From Martinezella lusitana (GTDB lineage Bacteria; Pseudomonadota; Alphaproteobacteria; Rhizobiales; Rhizobiaceae), in contig NZ_FMAF01000019.1 in NCBI RefSeq assembly GCF_900094565.1, forward strand, positions 1-64,000: DNA of 64,000 nucleotides, given 5' to 3'. Under the pieces are notes generated by a model that was given only the letters and a program-made list of their open reading frames with translations, did not search any database and was not told where the DNA came from. Below are positions 41,726-50,339 of the stretch, piece by piece (positions within the stretch are counted from its first letter, which is position 1; every line of letters starts with the position of its first letter). The position numbers and the translations under genes are program-made.

Positions 41726-42991
41726 TCAGCCATCGGCGTGAATGACGCCCGGCTCGCGCTCCAGATAGCGCTGGTCGATTGACGGTAAGGGCTCGTCGTC
41801 GATCGCTGCTTCGAAAGCTCGCAAACGCTTATAGATCGACAGAAGCTCGATGATCGTCGTCCATGAGCTGACAAGGTACTGAAATGATCCACGCACCTGA
41901 TCGAAGACATTGGTAATCTGCGTCAAAAGGCCGAGCGTCAACTTGCCGGCAACGATTGACGGAACGAGCACGACGAAGCTGAAGATATTGTCCGCCTGCG
42001 AGTAAAAAATACGCGCGACGTTGAAGTAGGTGTAGTGGAAGTAAATGCGGAAATAGTTGCGGCGTACATTAGCAAAGAGTTCTGCTACCGTCGGCGGCGA
42101 AGCGCGGTCGCCATGGTCTTCACCATAAACGAGCTCCTTGCGGTAGGACGCTTCCACACGCTGATTAATGAACTGAAGGCCAGGTAGCTTGATGCCGACC
42201 GCCGCCAGGAAAACGGTTCCGAAAATCGACCAGAAGATCGCAGCCCAGACGAGCGCATGCGGAATGTTGCCGATAAGTGGCAGCTCCGTAATGTTAGCGC
42301 CAAGACGGAAGAGCACGGGCAGGAAGGCAATCAGCGTCATAATGGAGCCGATGAAGCTCACGCCCAGGGATTCAACGGTCTGGGAGAACCGCATCGTGTC
42401 TTCTTGCACACGCTGTGAGGCCCCTTCGACATGCCGCAGCTTCTGCCAGTTGGCCATATAGTAGTCATTCATTGCCGTGCGCCAGCGAAACACCCAATGG
42501 CTGACGAAGAACAGATTGAACACGCCGACGGTAATGGCCACGAAAGCGATGCCCGCAAAAACGAGCATGTTCATGTAGAACTCGGAGCCAGGCACCGAGC
42601 CGACGGTCGTCAGCGCTTTCTGAACGAGATTGTAGAATGGCCCGTACCACGCGTTGACTGCGACGCTGACCTGTACCGAAAAATAAGTATTGAAGATGAT
42701 GAGAGCTGTGCCGAGCACTGACCAATATTGCCACGGGTGTGGGCTGTAACGGAACCAGAAGAGCGCGAACAAGCCGACAGCCGCAACGTAGTATATGTAA
42801 AACCAGATGAACGGCGCGGTCCAAAACACCGAAACGCCCACCGGCGCATCCTGTCCGTCCGCCAGCGGTGACAGGCCGATATAGGCACCGGCCTTCTCTC
42901 CGCCGAAATACCAAAGAAATATAGCCACAAGGGACCAGACAGCGGCCGAAATGAAAAAGGGTTTAGGCTTGGGGAAGAATGACAGAAACAC
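41726..42991 (-). CDS. bacA: BacA/SbmA-family peptide importer
   Basis: A 421-residue inner-membrane protein, starting at GTG 42991 (MFLSFFPKPKPFFISAAVWS, the BacA-type beginning). It has about seven membrane segments and the SbmA/BacA core FNTYFSVQVSVAVNAWYGPFYNLVQKAL, RWRTAMNDYYMANWQKLRHVEGASQRVQEDTMRF and a long cytoplasmic part ending HADG. The family is a proton-driven importer of antimicrobial peptides, microcins and bleomycin-like compounds. In Sinorhizobium BacA is needed for bacteroid survival against plant NCR peptides. Here it diverges from a padR gene across a palindrome. Confidence 0.93.
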   Translation of the reverse strand: MFLSFFPKPKPFFISAAVWSLVAIFLWYFGGEKAGAYIGLSPLADGQDAPVGVSVFWTAPFIWFYIYYVAAVGLFALFWFRYSPHPWQYWSVLGTALIIFNTYFSVQVSVAVNAWYGPFYNLVQKALTTVGSVPGSEFYMNMLVFAGIAFVAITVGVFNLFFVSHWVFRWRTAMNDYYMANWQKLRHVEGASQRVQEDTMRFSQTVESLGVSFIGSIMTLIAFLPVLFRLGANITELPLIGNIPHALVWAAIFWSIFGTVFLAAVGIKLPGLQFINQRVEASYRKELVYGEDHGDRASPPTVAELFANVRRNYFRIYFHYTYFNVARIFYSQADNIFSFVVLVPSIVAGKLTLGLLTQITNVFDQVRGSFQYLVSSWTTIIELLSIYKRLRAFEAAIDDEPLPSIDQRYLEREPGVIHADG

Positions 42992-43234
42992 GAGAAGCGC
43001 AGCTTTCTTAATAGGATTTTCGAACCGTCGTGGCGTTTGTTGATGGCGAACCTAGGACAGTTCGCCAAGAGCGGCAACCTGCAAGCCCGCATTCTTACAT
43101 AGATGTAATCGCTTATCCCATGATCGTGATGCGACTGTTCAGCTGAGATTTTCCCTCTAGCAGGCATACCGCCCTCTCCTTCTCCGCCGCCGGCTCAACG
43201 AAAAAATCATCGGGCATCTTGTATCGCATTATCT

Positions 43235-43250
43235 TACGATATATATCGTA
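43235..43250. promoter_or_regulatory. Perfect palindrome in the bacA-padR divergent region
   Basis: TACGATATATATCGTA is a perfect 16-bp palindrome about 50 bp before the padR start and 245 bp before bacA. PadR proteins bind palindromes of this form and often repress their own genes, so it is a candidate operator. The remainder of the 307-bp gap (42992-43298) shows no gene. Confidence 0.5.
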
Positions 43251-43298
43251 CGACATGACTAACGATACAAACCTTCACACGTCACAAGGAGAAACGAT

Positions 43299-43976
43299 AT
43301 GAGAGGTTTTAGAGACCGCATGTGCGGCGATGGTTTTGACATGGTCGAGGCTTATATCCTACGACATGGTCGAGGCCGTGAATCACACGGCGAGCACAGG
43401 AGAGACTTCATGAGAGGCTTTAAGGGCGGCATGTTCGGCGGCGGGTTCCGCACCGGGCGGAAGTTCGACGCGGCCGATCTGCAGCTCATCATCCTTGCCC
43501 TGCTGTCCGAACAGCCGCGCCACGGCTATGAATTGATCAAGACTTTCGAGGAACGCTCCGGCGGCTTCTATGTGCCGAGCCCGGGCGTCATCTACCCTGC
43601 CCTGACCTATCTCGAAGAAACCGGCCAGGCCGAAGTCGAAGCCAGCGGCACGAAGAAACTCTACCGCATCACCGAAAGCGGCCAGAAACGCGTCGATGAT
43701 AATCGTGATCTGGTGGAAGCCACTTTCGCCAAGCTTTCAGCAATCGGCGAAAAAATGGCGCGTGTCCGGCAGGTTTTCGGCGGCGAAGACGACGAAGGGC
43801 GCGACAGCCCGTTCGACCGTGACAGTGCCGGCGACGTCCATCGCGCCCGCCATCTTCTGCGCTCTGCGCTGCGGTCGAAATTTCCGTGGAACAAGGCCGA
43901 GGGTGCGCGCATAGCGGCAATCCTCGAGCGGGCCGCCGCCGATATCATCCGCGGCGAAACGAAGTCCGATGACTAA
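43299..43976 (+). CDS. PadR-family regulator, duplicated start region
   Basis: A 225-residue winged-helix regulator. The PadR DNA-binding part runs DLQLIILALLSEQPRHGYELIKTFEERSGGFYVPSPGVIYPALTYLEETGQAEVE, followed by a helical C-terminal part with an RD-rich stretch. Its first 37 codons look like a duplicate: MRGFRDRMCGDGF at 43299 and MRGFKGGMFGGGF at 43410, each preceded by an AGGAG-type site. The 14-base GACATGGTCGAGGC also recurs at about 43338 and 43364. The shorter form from 43410 is an alternative. It diverges from bacA. Confidence 0.88.
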   Translation: MRGFRDRMCGDGFDMVEAYILRHGRGRESHGEHRRDFMRGFKGGMFGGGFRTGRKFDAADLQLIILALLSEQPRHGYELIKTFEERSGGFYVPSPGVIYPALTYLEETGQAEVEASGTKKLYRITESGQKRVDDNRDLVEATFAKLSAIGEKMARVRQVFGGEDDEGRDSPFDRDSAGDVHRARHLLRSALRSKFPWNKAEGARIAAILERAAADIIRGETKSDD

Positions 43977-44080
43977 AGCATGTCGCGCAAAACTGTGCGG
44001 CGGCTTGCGATAACGACCTGCGAAAAGCCAAGGGCCTAAAGCGCAGCGAGCTGATCTGAAAGATCACGACGCGCTTTGGG
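43974..44080. repeat. Second rhizobial intergenic repeat
   Basis: From the padR stop the sequence reads TAAAGCATGTCGCGCAAAACT, then TGCGGCGG...GCGATAACGAC, then a hairpin AAAGCGC (44038-44044) with GCGCTTT (44071-44077) around GATCTGAAAGATC. This is a common repeat type in rhizobial genomes, distinct from the element at 39632. It overlaps the padR stop codon by three bases. Confidence 0.65.
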
Positions 44081-44089
44081 CGCAGGCGC

Positions 44090-44842
44090 TCAATTATCCG
44101 GCAATGTCAGGATGACCGGTCCGTTGCGGGTGGCGACGATCGTATGTTCGAACTGAACCGTGGGCGCCTGTGGATCGGCATAAAGCGTCCACGCATCGTC
44201 GCCGCCCTCCGCCCAGGTGGCGCCGAGCGACAGGAACGGCTCGACGGTGAAAACCAGGCCGTCCTCCATGATCCGCGTCTCGTCGGGGTCTGCCCAGGTC
44301 GAAACCTCGGCGGGCTCCTCGTGCAGCGAGCGCCCGATGCCGTGGCTGGCGAGATTGGCCACCAGCGTGTAGCGGTTCTTTTGCGCGAAGGCGCCGACGG
44401 CATGGCCGATCCTCGATAGCGGTGCGCCGCTGCGCACCTGGTTGAGGCCGACCCAAAGCGCCCGCTTGCCGTCCCGGCACAGGCGCTCGATCTTCGGCTT
44501 CACCGGCGGCACGGCGAAGGACGCGCCGGTATCGGAAAAGAACCCGTCCTTCTCGGCCGAAACATCGAGATTGACCAGATCACCCGCCCGGATCACACGC
44601 GGGCCGGGAATGCCGTGCGCGACCTCCTCATTGATGCTGATGCAGGTCGCACCGGGAAATTTGTAAACCAGTTCCGGTGCGGACTGCGCGCCGGCATCTT
44701 CGAGCACCTTGCGACCGATGGCGTCGAGCTCCAGCGTCGTGATGCCGGGTTCCAGCGCGGCCGCCATGGCCTGCAACGCGTTGGCGCAGATGCGGCCAAT
44801 TTCTTTCAGCTTGGTCAGTTCGTCGTCGTTCGAAATGATCAT
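44090..44842 (-). CDS. map: Methionine aminopeptidase, type I
   Basis: A 250-residue enzyme that removes N-terminal Met from new proteins. Metal ligands are in DLVNLDVSAEKDGFFSDTGAS (two Asp), LASHGIGRSLHEEP (His), VFTVEPFLSLG (Glu) and QFEHTIVATRN (Glu). It is the short form without N-terminal extension. Rhizobia often carry two map genes; whether this is the main copy is unknown. ATG 44842 is chosen (MIISND). Confidence 0.93.
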   Translation of the reverse strand: MIISNDDELTKLKEIGRICANALQAMAAALEPGITTLELDAIGRKVLEDAGAQSAPELVYKFPGATCISINEEVAHGIPGPRVIRAGDLVNLDVSAEKDGFFSDTGASFAVPPVKPKIERLCRDGKRALWVGLNQVRSGAPLSRIGHAVGAFAQKNRYTLVANLASHGIGRSLHEEPAEVSTWADPDETRIMEDGLVFTVEPFLSLGATWAEGGDDAWTLYADPQAPTVQFEHTIVATRNGPVILTLPDN

Positions 44843-45053
44843 CCACGGCTTCCGGCGATATCGCGCTTGCGGCAACGGCTTGGCGAGAGGTGCAAGTCGT
44901 CGCTTTCGCCTCTTCGCCCCGTTCAGTCAATGCCTTTCTCGCGCCGGCGCGATTTTCGCTCTCCAAGACTTAATGCCGCAAGCAAATTTGAATCCGGATT
45001 CAACGACATCCCCATATCATTTGAATCCTCTGCCGAAGCCCTTATCGTTCTGC

Positions 45054-45566
45054 TTAAAGACGCGGATCGTCGGCGAGCAATGCCCAGCGCTCGTGATCGC
45101 ACCAGACGCCACCGATCTTCAGATATTTGGGGGAGAAGCCTTCCTTGCGAAAGCCGAGCCTCTTCACAAGAGCGATCGAGGGATAGTTCGCAGGCTGGAT
45201 ATTGGCTTCCAGTCGATGCAGGCCGACAGTATCGAAGGCATACGCCACGGCCAGCCGCAATGCCTCCGTCATGAAGCCCTGGCCGGCGAAACCCACCATG
45301 CCATGATAGCCGAGAAAGGCGCTGCGGAAGCCGCCCCAAACCATCTGGCTGATATTGATGACGCCGACGATGCCGCCCGAGCCGGCGTCGCGTGCAACCA
45401 GCCCTATGTTCGGCCCGGTGACCGTCTGGCCGAACCAGGCATCGAAACCGTCGCGATCCAGAAAGGGATAGGCCCAGGGCGCATGATGGGCGCGGCTGGC
45501 GATATTGGCTGCGATCAGCTCGTCTGCATCCGATTGCTTGACCGGTGCGATGATCACTTGCGGCAT
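45054..45566 (-). CDS. GNAT-family N-acetyltransferase (RimJ-like)
   Basis: A 170-residue acetyltransferase of the RimJ/RimL type. It shows RHHAPWAYPFLDRDGFDAWF-like N-terminal region, GGIVGVINISQMVWGGFRSAFLGYHG, the acetyl-CoA loop FAGQGFMTEALRLAVAYAFDTVGLHRLEANIQPANYPSIALVKRLGFRKEGFSPKY. The substrate (ribosomal protein N-terminus or small amine) is not determined. Confidence 0.88.
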   Translation of the reverse strand: MPQVIIAPVKQSDADELIAANIASRAHHAPWAYPFLDRDGFDAWFGQTVTGPNIGLVARDAGSGGIVGVINISQMVWGGFRSAFLGYHGMVGFAGQGFMTEALRLAVAYAFDTVGLHRLEANIQPANYPSIALVKRLGFRKEGFSPKYLKIGGVWCDHERWALLADDPRL

Positions 45567-45619
45567 GGCTCGCTCCACCCTTGTTCGAGGGAGCGAGCCT
45601 TAGCAAATCGAATCCGAAA

Positions 45620-46054
45620 TCAAAAGCTTCGGTGAAAGAACGGAATCATTTTCCGAACGGCTTCATTTCGCAGGTAAAGTGCGCCCCAGGCCATTACGCC
45701 GAGATAGACACCGAACAGCAGGTGCGAGAATACCGGGCTGCCGACCCGCAGATGCGTCGCGATCGCCCCGCCGAGAAGGCCGGTAAGGAGAATCGCCCCT
45801 AGGACCAAGGTCCTTGGGATGGCATAAAGAATGGCGCAGCCAAGCGTGATGACACCAAGCAGCCGCGCAAGCGCCGGATCGGCGGAATAGCCCAGTCCAG
45901 CCATCGTCTCCGTGACCACAGGAAGCGGAATGAGCTTGATCACGCTATCGAACACAAGAAAGGCAACGATCAACCCGCTAAGGGTGACGCCAGCCGCGCG
46001 CTGGGCTCGCGTTACCGCGGGCGAAAGTGAATCTGCTGCATAAGACATCGTCAT
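45620..46054 (-). CDS. DoxX-like membrane protein
   Basis: A 144-residue protein with four hydrophobic segments (GVTLSGLIVAFLVFDSVIKLIPLP, LARLLGVITLGCAILYAIP, LVLGAILLTGLLGGAIATHLRVGSPVFSHLLFGVYLGVMAWGALYL). This is the DoxX fold. It lies just downstream of the SRPBCC gene and the ECF sigma pair, a recurrent grouping. Function is unknown. Confidence 0.85.
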   Translation of the reverse strand: MTMSYAADSLSPAVTRAQRAAGVTLSGLIVAFLVFDSVIKLIPLPVVTETMAGLGYSADPALARLLGVITLGCAILYAIPRTLVLGAILLTGLLGGAIATHLRVGSPVFSHLLFGVYLGVMAWGALYLRNEAVRKMIPFFHRSF

Positions 46055-46078
46055 ATCCCCCGGAATTGAATCAGAAAT

Positions 46079-46549
46079 TCAGATCTTTATCGCCAGTGCC
46101 GCAAGCTGGTCTGCGCACTGGCCCCATCCCGCATGAAAGCCCATCTTCTCATGTGCGTCGCGATCCTCGGCCGACCAATGCAGGACCGTCGCCGTATAGC
46201 GGGTCTTGCCGCCGCCGAGATCGTCGAGCTGGATCGTCCCCACCATGAAGGGTTTTGCCGACGGCACCCAGGCGCTGGTGAAGGCATCGGTGAAAACGAG
46301 ACGTTCGTTGGGAACGACCTCCAGATAGATGCCGCTATTCGGATAATCCTCACCCTCTGGGCTGCGCATGGTGATGGAGCTCGAGCCGCCTGCGCGAACA
46401 TCGAGGGCAGCAGCACATGTGGTCCAGGGTAGCGGCGCGAACCATTGCTTCAGAAGTTCGGCCTCGGTCCAGCAACGGAAGATCTTCTCGCGCGGCGCGT
46501 CGATGATGCGGGTCAGCGAAAGCTCGTGGCGTTGGGTCTGCTCGGTCAA
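46079..46549 (-). CDS. SRPBCC / AHSA1-family protein
   Basis: A 156-residue protein of the Hsp90-activator-like START fold: LSLTRIIDAPREKIFRCWTEAELLKQWFAPLPWTT, then FTDAFTSAWVPSAKPFMVGTIQLDDLGGGKTRYTATVLHWSAEDRDAHEKMGFHAGWGQCADQLA. Such proteins occur beside ECF42-type sigma factors and DoxX proteins. A ligand-binding role is assumed. Confidence 0.88.
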   Translation of the reverse strand: MTEQTQRHELSLTRIIDAPREKIFRCWTEAELLKQWFAPLPWTTCAAALDVRAGGSSSITMRSPEGEDYPNSGIYLEVVPNERLVFTDAFTSAWVPSAKPFMVGTIQLDDLGGGKTRYTATVLHWSAEDRDAHEKMGFHAGWGQCADQLAALAIKI

Positions 46550-46646
46550 GCTCCAGTTCCTTTCTCCAGCTTGAAACGGCCGATCGGCCTATGCGCCAAG
46601 GACGTTGACGGTGGCCTCTTGCCGACGCCGGAAAGCAAATTTTCGA

Positions 46647-47903
46647 TTATTTTGCGGCAGCCGAGGCGCCCGCGCCCAGGCAGTCGAGCTGATGGCGAAT
46701 ATGAGCCGCCTCGGCCGGCGAGCGGGCGAGCGCAATCGCCCTGTCGAAGGCGACCCGCGCCTCCTGTGGACGGGCGAGCTGCGCCAGCAGACCGCCTCTC
46801 AGCCCATGAAAATAGAAATAGCTGTCGAGCTGCCCTTCCAGCGGCATAATCAGCGCCAGCGCCTCCTCGGCCCCCTTCAGCTTGGAGACGGCAACCGCAC
46901 GGTTGAGCGTCACCACCGGAGATGGCGTCAGCTTCTCCAGCACCTGGTAGAGCAGGTCGATCTCCGCCCAGTCCGTGTCTGCAGCGCGTTTCGCTCGGGA
47001 GTGCAGGGCGGCGATTGCCGCCTGTACCTGGTAAGGTCCGCGGCGGCGATGACGGATCGCCTTGTCGAGCAGAGCTAGCGCCTCATCGATCGATGTCCGG
47101 TCCCAGAGCGAACGGTCCTGCTCCTCCAGCAGAATGATCTGTCCGTCCGCATCGAAGCGCGCCGCCTTTCGCGATTGCTGCAGCAGCATCAGCGCCAACA
47201 GCGCCATGGTTTCCGGCTCGCCGGGAAAGATGCGAAGCAACAGCCGGCCGAGCCGGATCGCCTCGTCCGCGAAGGCGGCAGCCTCGCGATGCGTTCCGCC
47301 GGCGGAGTAACCTTCGTTGTAGATCAGATAGATCATGGCGCAGACGAGAGCCAGCCGTTCGCTCCGCTCGACGGCATCAGGCGTTTCGAACGGGACGCCG
47401 GCGGCCGCAACCCGCGCCTTGGCGCGGGTAATGCGCTGCTCCATCGCGCTTTCGCTGACTAGAAAGGCCCGGGCGATCTGCGGCACCGAAAGACCTGAGA
47501 CGATGCGCAAGGCCAGGGCGATCTGCTGGGTCGCCGGCAGGTCCGGATGGCAGCAGATGAACAGCAGCCGGAGAATGTCGTCACGGTAACCCGAGCCATC
47601 GAGCCGTTCGGCAAGATCGCTCTCGGCGTCGCCAGTATCCGAAATCGTCTCCTCGTCCGGCAGGCTCTGCAGTCTCGCCTGCTTGCGCACCGTATCGATA
47701 CCGCTGTTGCGGCCGACGAAAATCAACCAGGCAACGGGGTCGCGCGGCGGCCCCTTGTCGGGCCATGTCTTCAAGGCCCTGAGGCAGGCCTCCTGAAAGG
47801 CCTCCTCGGCAATATCGAGATTGCGGAAATAGCGCAGCAGTGCACCCAGCGCCTGCGGCCGCGCATTGGTGAGCGCGATGTCGATCCAGCCAATATCCGT
47901 CAT
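46647..47903 (-). CDS. ECF sigma factor with TPR-like extension (ECF42 type)
   Basis: A 418-residue sigma factor. Region 2 reads ARPQALGALLRYFRNLDIAEEAFQEACLRALKTWP, region 4 LSVPQIARAFLVSESAMEQRITRAKARV. The long C-terminal extension (about residues 190-418, ALVCAMIYLIYNEGYSAGGTHREA and DWAEIDLLYQVLEKLTPSPVVTLNRAVAVSKLKGAEEALAL) is a helical repeat domain typical of ECF42. These factors lack an anti-sigma partner and use the extension for control. The partner DGPF gene overlaps the start by 4 bp. Confidence 0.92.
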   Translation of the reverse strand: MTDIGWIDIALTNARPQALGALLRYFRNLDIAEEAFQEACLRALKTWPDKGPPRDPVAWLIFVGRNSGIDTVRKQARLQSLPDEETISDTGDAESDLAERLDGSGYRDDILRLLFICCHPDLPATQQIALALRIVSGLSVPQIARAFLVSESAMEQRITRAKARVAAAGVPFETPDAVERSERLALVCAMIYLIYNEGYSAGGTHREAAAFADEAIRLGRLLLRIFPGEPETMALLALMLLQQSRKAARFDADGQIILLEEQDRSLWDRTSIDEALALLDKAIRHRRRGPYQVQAAIAALHSRAKRAADTDWAEIDLLYQVLEKLTPSPVVTLNRAVAVSKLKGAEEALALIMPLEGQLDSYFYFHGLRGGLLAQLARPQEARVAFDRAIALARSPAEAAHIRHQLDCLGAGASAAAK

Positions 47904-48274
47904 GTCGCAACCGTCCCCGGCCTGAACACGTAAAGCGGGCGGATCTCGTAGGAGCCTGCACCCGGATTAGCTTCGGCCAATTGTTTCGAGAATTCAATCG
48001 CTTCGTCGAGCGTTTCGAAGTCGATGACATAGAAGCCCAGCAATTGCTCTTTCGTCTCGGCGAAGGGGCCATCGATGACGATCGGCTCGTTCTTGCCCTT
48101 GCGCAGCGTCGTTGCCGCTGTCGTCGGCATCAAACGCGCTACGGGGCCAAGCTTGCCCGCCTCGGCGAGCGGTGTCTGCACGGCAATCAGCCGCGCCATC
48201 GTCGCGTCCTCCTGCTCCTTGGACCAGGCGAATACGGTATCTTCGTCGTTGTAGCATAGGATTGCGTAGAGCAT
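47900..48274 (-). CDS. YciI/DGPF-domain protein, partner of the ECF sigma
   Basis: A 124-residue protein beginning MLYAILCYNDEDTVFAWSKEQEDATMARLI and ending VFRPGTVAT. It contains IVIDGPFAETKEQLLGFYVIDFETLDEAIEFSKQLAEANP, where DGPF is the family motif. DGPF proteins are co-encoded with ECF42 sigma factors; the stop overlaps the sigma start by 4 bp, so the two are translationally coupled. The role as sensor or effector is not settled. Confidence 0.92.
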   Translation of the reverse strand: MLYAILCYNDEDTVFAWSKEQEDATMARLIAVQTPLAEAGKLGPVARLMPTTAATTLRKGKNEPIVIDGPFAETKEQLLGFYVIDFETLDEAIEFSKQLAEANPGAGSYEIRPLYVFRPGTVAT

Positions 48275-48354
48275 AGGGACCTTCCTCTCCATTAAAGACG
48301 AAGAAGTATCACCCGTGCCGACAGGTGACGTCAAAAAATTATCGCGGGAAGAAG

Positions 48355-49302
48355 CTAGGTATCGCTGCGCTTGATCGTCAAAGTACCCGCTTTTGCGTCA
48401 AGCTCCGCAACGGCACCGATCAATGCGCTCACCGGGCTATTCCCATGCCCGAGCGGCAGGCCACCGAGGACCGGCACACCAAGCATATCAAGATGTTCGC
48501 GCAGGATATCGATGATCGAGAAATTGCGGTCGAACTCGAAACCGGTGAACTGACCGATGGCGACCCCCGACAGGCCATTCAAATGGCCCGCCTTGCGCAG
48601 CATCGTCAACTGCCGGTCAACATGCCCGCGATACACGTTGACCGCTTCAAGAAGCAGGATGGCGCCGCGCAGATCCGGCAATGCCCAGCCGGCCGTCGTA
48701 GCGACCATATCGAGATTCCCGCCGATCAATCGCCCGCTAACCGTTCCACTCGTCGTAAGATGGGATGTCGGCTCTTCCAGGCGCGAGTTGATGACGATGT
48801 CCTGGGTTGTCATCAGCACCCGGCGCAACGAATGGTTCGTTTCCGCACTGACGGTGTCTTCGTTCGGTCCGGCAAAAAACGCTCCGTGAATGCCGATCTG
48901 ATGACAATGCTTCAAGAAACTGAGGTGCAATGCGGTGATATCGCTGAAGCCGACAACAAACTTCGGATCGCGCCTGGCGGCCGCAAAATCCAATTGATCA
49001 GCGATCCGATAGGATCCCTTGCCACCGCGTGTGGTAAAGATCGCCCGAATATCGGGATCACGAAGCGCGGCATTGAAATCCGCCAGCCGCTCTTCATCGG
49101 TTCCGGCAAGATAGTCCCGCTTACAAAAAGCATGCTCGCCGAAATCGACGGTGAGACCCCAGTCTTTCAGCATTTCAGCATGTCTCAAAACCATGCCTCT
49201 ATCGGGCGGACTGGCGGGAGAGACAAAACGTATTCTATCGCCCGGCCTGAGTGGTGGGGGCATCAGCATCTGATTGAAATTTGCGTGATCCAATGATTCC
49301 AT
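48355..49302 (-). CDS. Peptidase S66 (LD-carboxypeptidase/MccF family)
   Basis: A 315-residue serine peptidase. The catalytic triad can be placed: Ser120 in VVGFSDITALH, Glu219 in AILLLEAVNV and His286 in GLPLGHGNSP. N-terminal PPPLRPGDRIRFVSPASPPD is the S66 opening, and TRGGKGSYRI the oxyanion neighbourhood. Members cleave the L,D bond of murein tetrapeptides or inactivate microcin C-like compounds. No microcin genes are nearby, so murein recycling is the more likely role. ATG 49269 (MLMPPP) is an alternative start. Confidence 0.9.
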   Translation of the reverse strand: MESLDHANFNQMLMPPPLRPGDRIRFVSPASPPDRGMVLRHAEMLKDWGLTVDFGEHAFCKRDYLAGTDEERLADFNAALRDPDIRAIFTTRGGKGSYRIADQLDFAAARRDPKFVVGFSDITALHLSFLKHCHQIGIHGAFFAGPNEDTVSAETNHSLRRVLMTTQDIVINSRLEEPTSHLTTSGTVSGRLIGGNLDMVATTAGWALPDLRGAILLLEAVNVYRGHVDRQLTMLRKAGHLNGLSGVAIGQFTGFEFDRNFSIIDILREHLDMLGVPVLGGLPLGHGNSPVSALIGAVAELDAKAGTLTIKRSDT

Positions 49303-49360
49303 GCCACGATCTTGGCATGAAACGTTGACATTCGTCAGCCTCCGACGAACGGCCAGCCCG

Positions 49361-50170
49361 TCAACCCAACAACGGGTTCAGGGTCGCTGCCTTTTTCGAT
49401 GCCGGCCGCCTGGCCTTCACGTCAGCTTCGGACATCTTTGCAGCTTGCGCCCTGCCCTTCCATAGCGGCAGGCCGACGGATTGCGACACGGCCGGATCAG
49501 CCGTGAAGATGGGATAACCACGCTCCAGCAGCCGCTCGAGAATTTCGCGATCCTTGCGGACATGCAGCCGAGCGAGATTTTCCTGATTGTAGACATGTCC
49601 GCCGGAATCGGGATTGATCCCGGTGATGATCACTTCGGTCGCACCGTTATAGAGCGCGAAGAGCACGGCATTGATGCCATTCGAACATTTGTCGTCGGCG
49701 CCCAGCTCGCTGCATTTCACGCCGCCGACCCGGTCCAGAAGCGCCATGCGCTTGTAGCGATCGACGATCTCAAGCCTGTCGTAACGGTAGTTGAACGCCT
49801 TCAGCCCCTCTTCCAACCGCTGGAGCTCCTTCCGCCACAGCAGGACGTAAAGCATTTTCGTGCGCTCCCCGTTCAGAACGCGGCGCACCTCGACGGCGTT
49901 GGTGTTCGTTCCCTCGATCTGGTTGAACTGGACGAGGGTGACGTCGGGGGTCTCGATCCCCCAGGCCTTCGTCACCACCTGCGAGCCATTGATGGTGATC
50001 ACCCGGAAGGTCTCGTCGAAATCCGCAGGCTTATTTGACACCGGCGCGGATCCGACCACAAGAACAGGCCCCCGAAACGGTTCCGGCAGGACGGGCGGCT
50101 TTGGCCGGGACAGATGATACTTGATCTGTCTGTAGATATGCTTCTTCAGTTCCGTAAATTGAGCAGCCAT
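49361..50170 (-). CDS. Unidentified protein with a Rossmann-like nucleotide-binding pattern
   Basis: A 269-residue soluble protein. The beginning GPVLVVGSAPVSNKPADFDETFRVITINGSQVV and later KCSNGINAVLFALYNGATEVIITGINPDSGGHVYN recall the small-motif layout of sialyltransferase-like (GT29) or DUF115-type folds. There is no signal peptide or membrane segment. It stands alone between an S66 peptidase and glpK, both on the same strand but not closely spaced. The family is not certain and I give no function. Confidence 0.6.
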   Translation of the reverse strand: MAAQFTELKKHIYRQIKYHLSRPKPPVLPEPFRGPVLVVGSAPVSNKPADFDETFRVITINGSQVVTKAWGIETPDVTLVQFNQIEGTNTNAVEVRRVLNGERTKMLYVLLWRKELQRLEEGLKAFNYRYDRLEIVDRYKRMALLDRVGGVKCSELGADDKCSNGINAVLFALYNGATEVIITGINPDSGGHVYNQENLARLHVRKDREILERLLERGYPIFTADPAVSQSVGLPLWKGRAQAAKMSEADVKARRPASKKAATLNPLLG

Positions 50171-50339
50171 TGCGCGCCTTGTCGTCTCCCAGAAGGCGTT
50201 GGTCCGATGAAGGATCTATTCCGCGAAGGGTGACTCGAAGCACCCACGCCGCAAGTATCGCTGCTCTCCCTTATATAAGCAAAATAAAGAAATCTTACAC
50301 GGCATAACCTGCGGTGAGGCATAGCCGGCTAAGATGGCC

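Noticed and set aside
44843..45053. An additional small gene between map and the acetyltransferase
   Set aside because: Frames here are shadows of neighbours or lack ribosome sites; the stretch looks like a plain promoter region.
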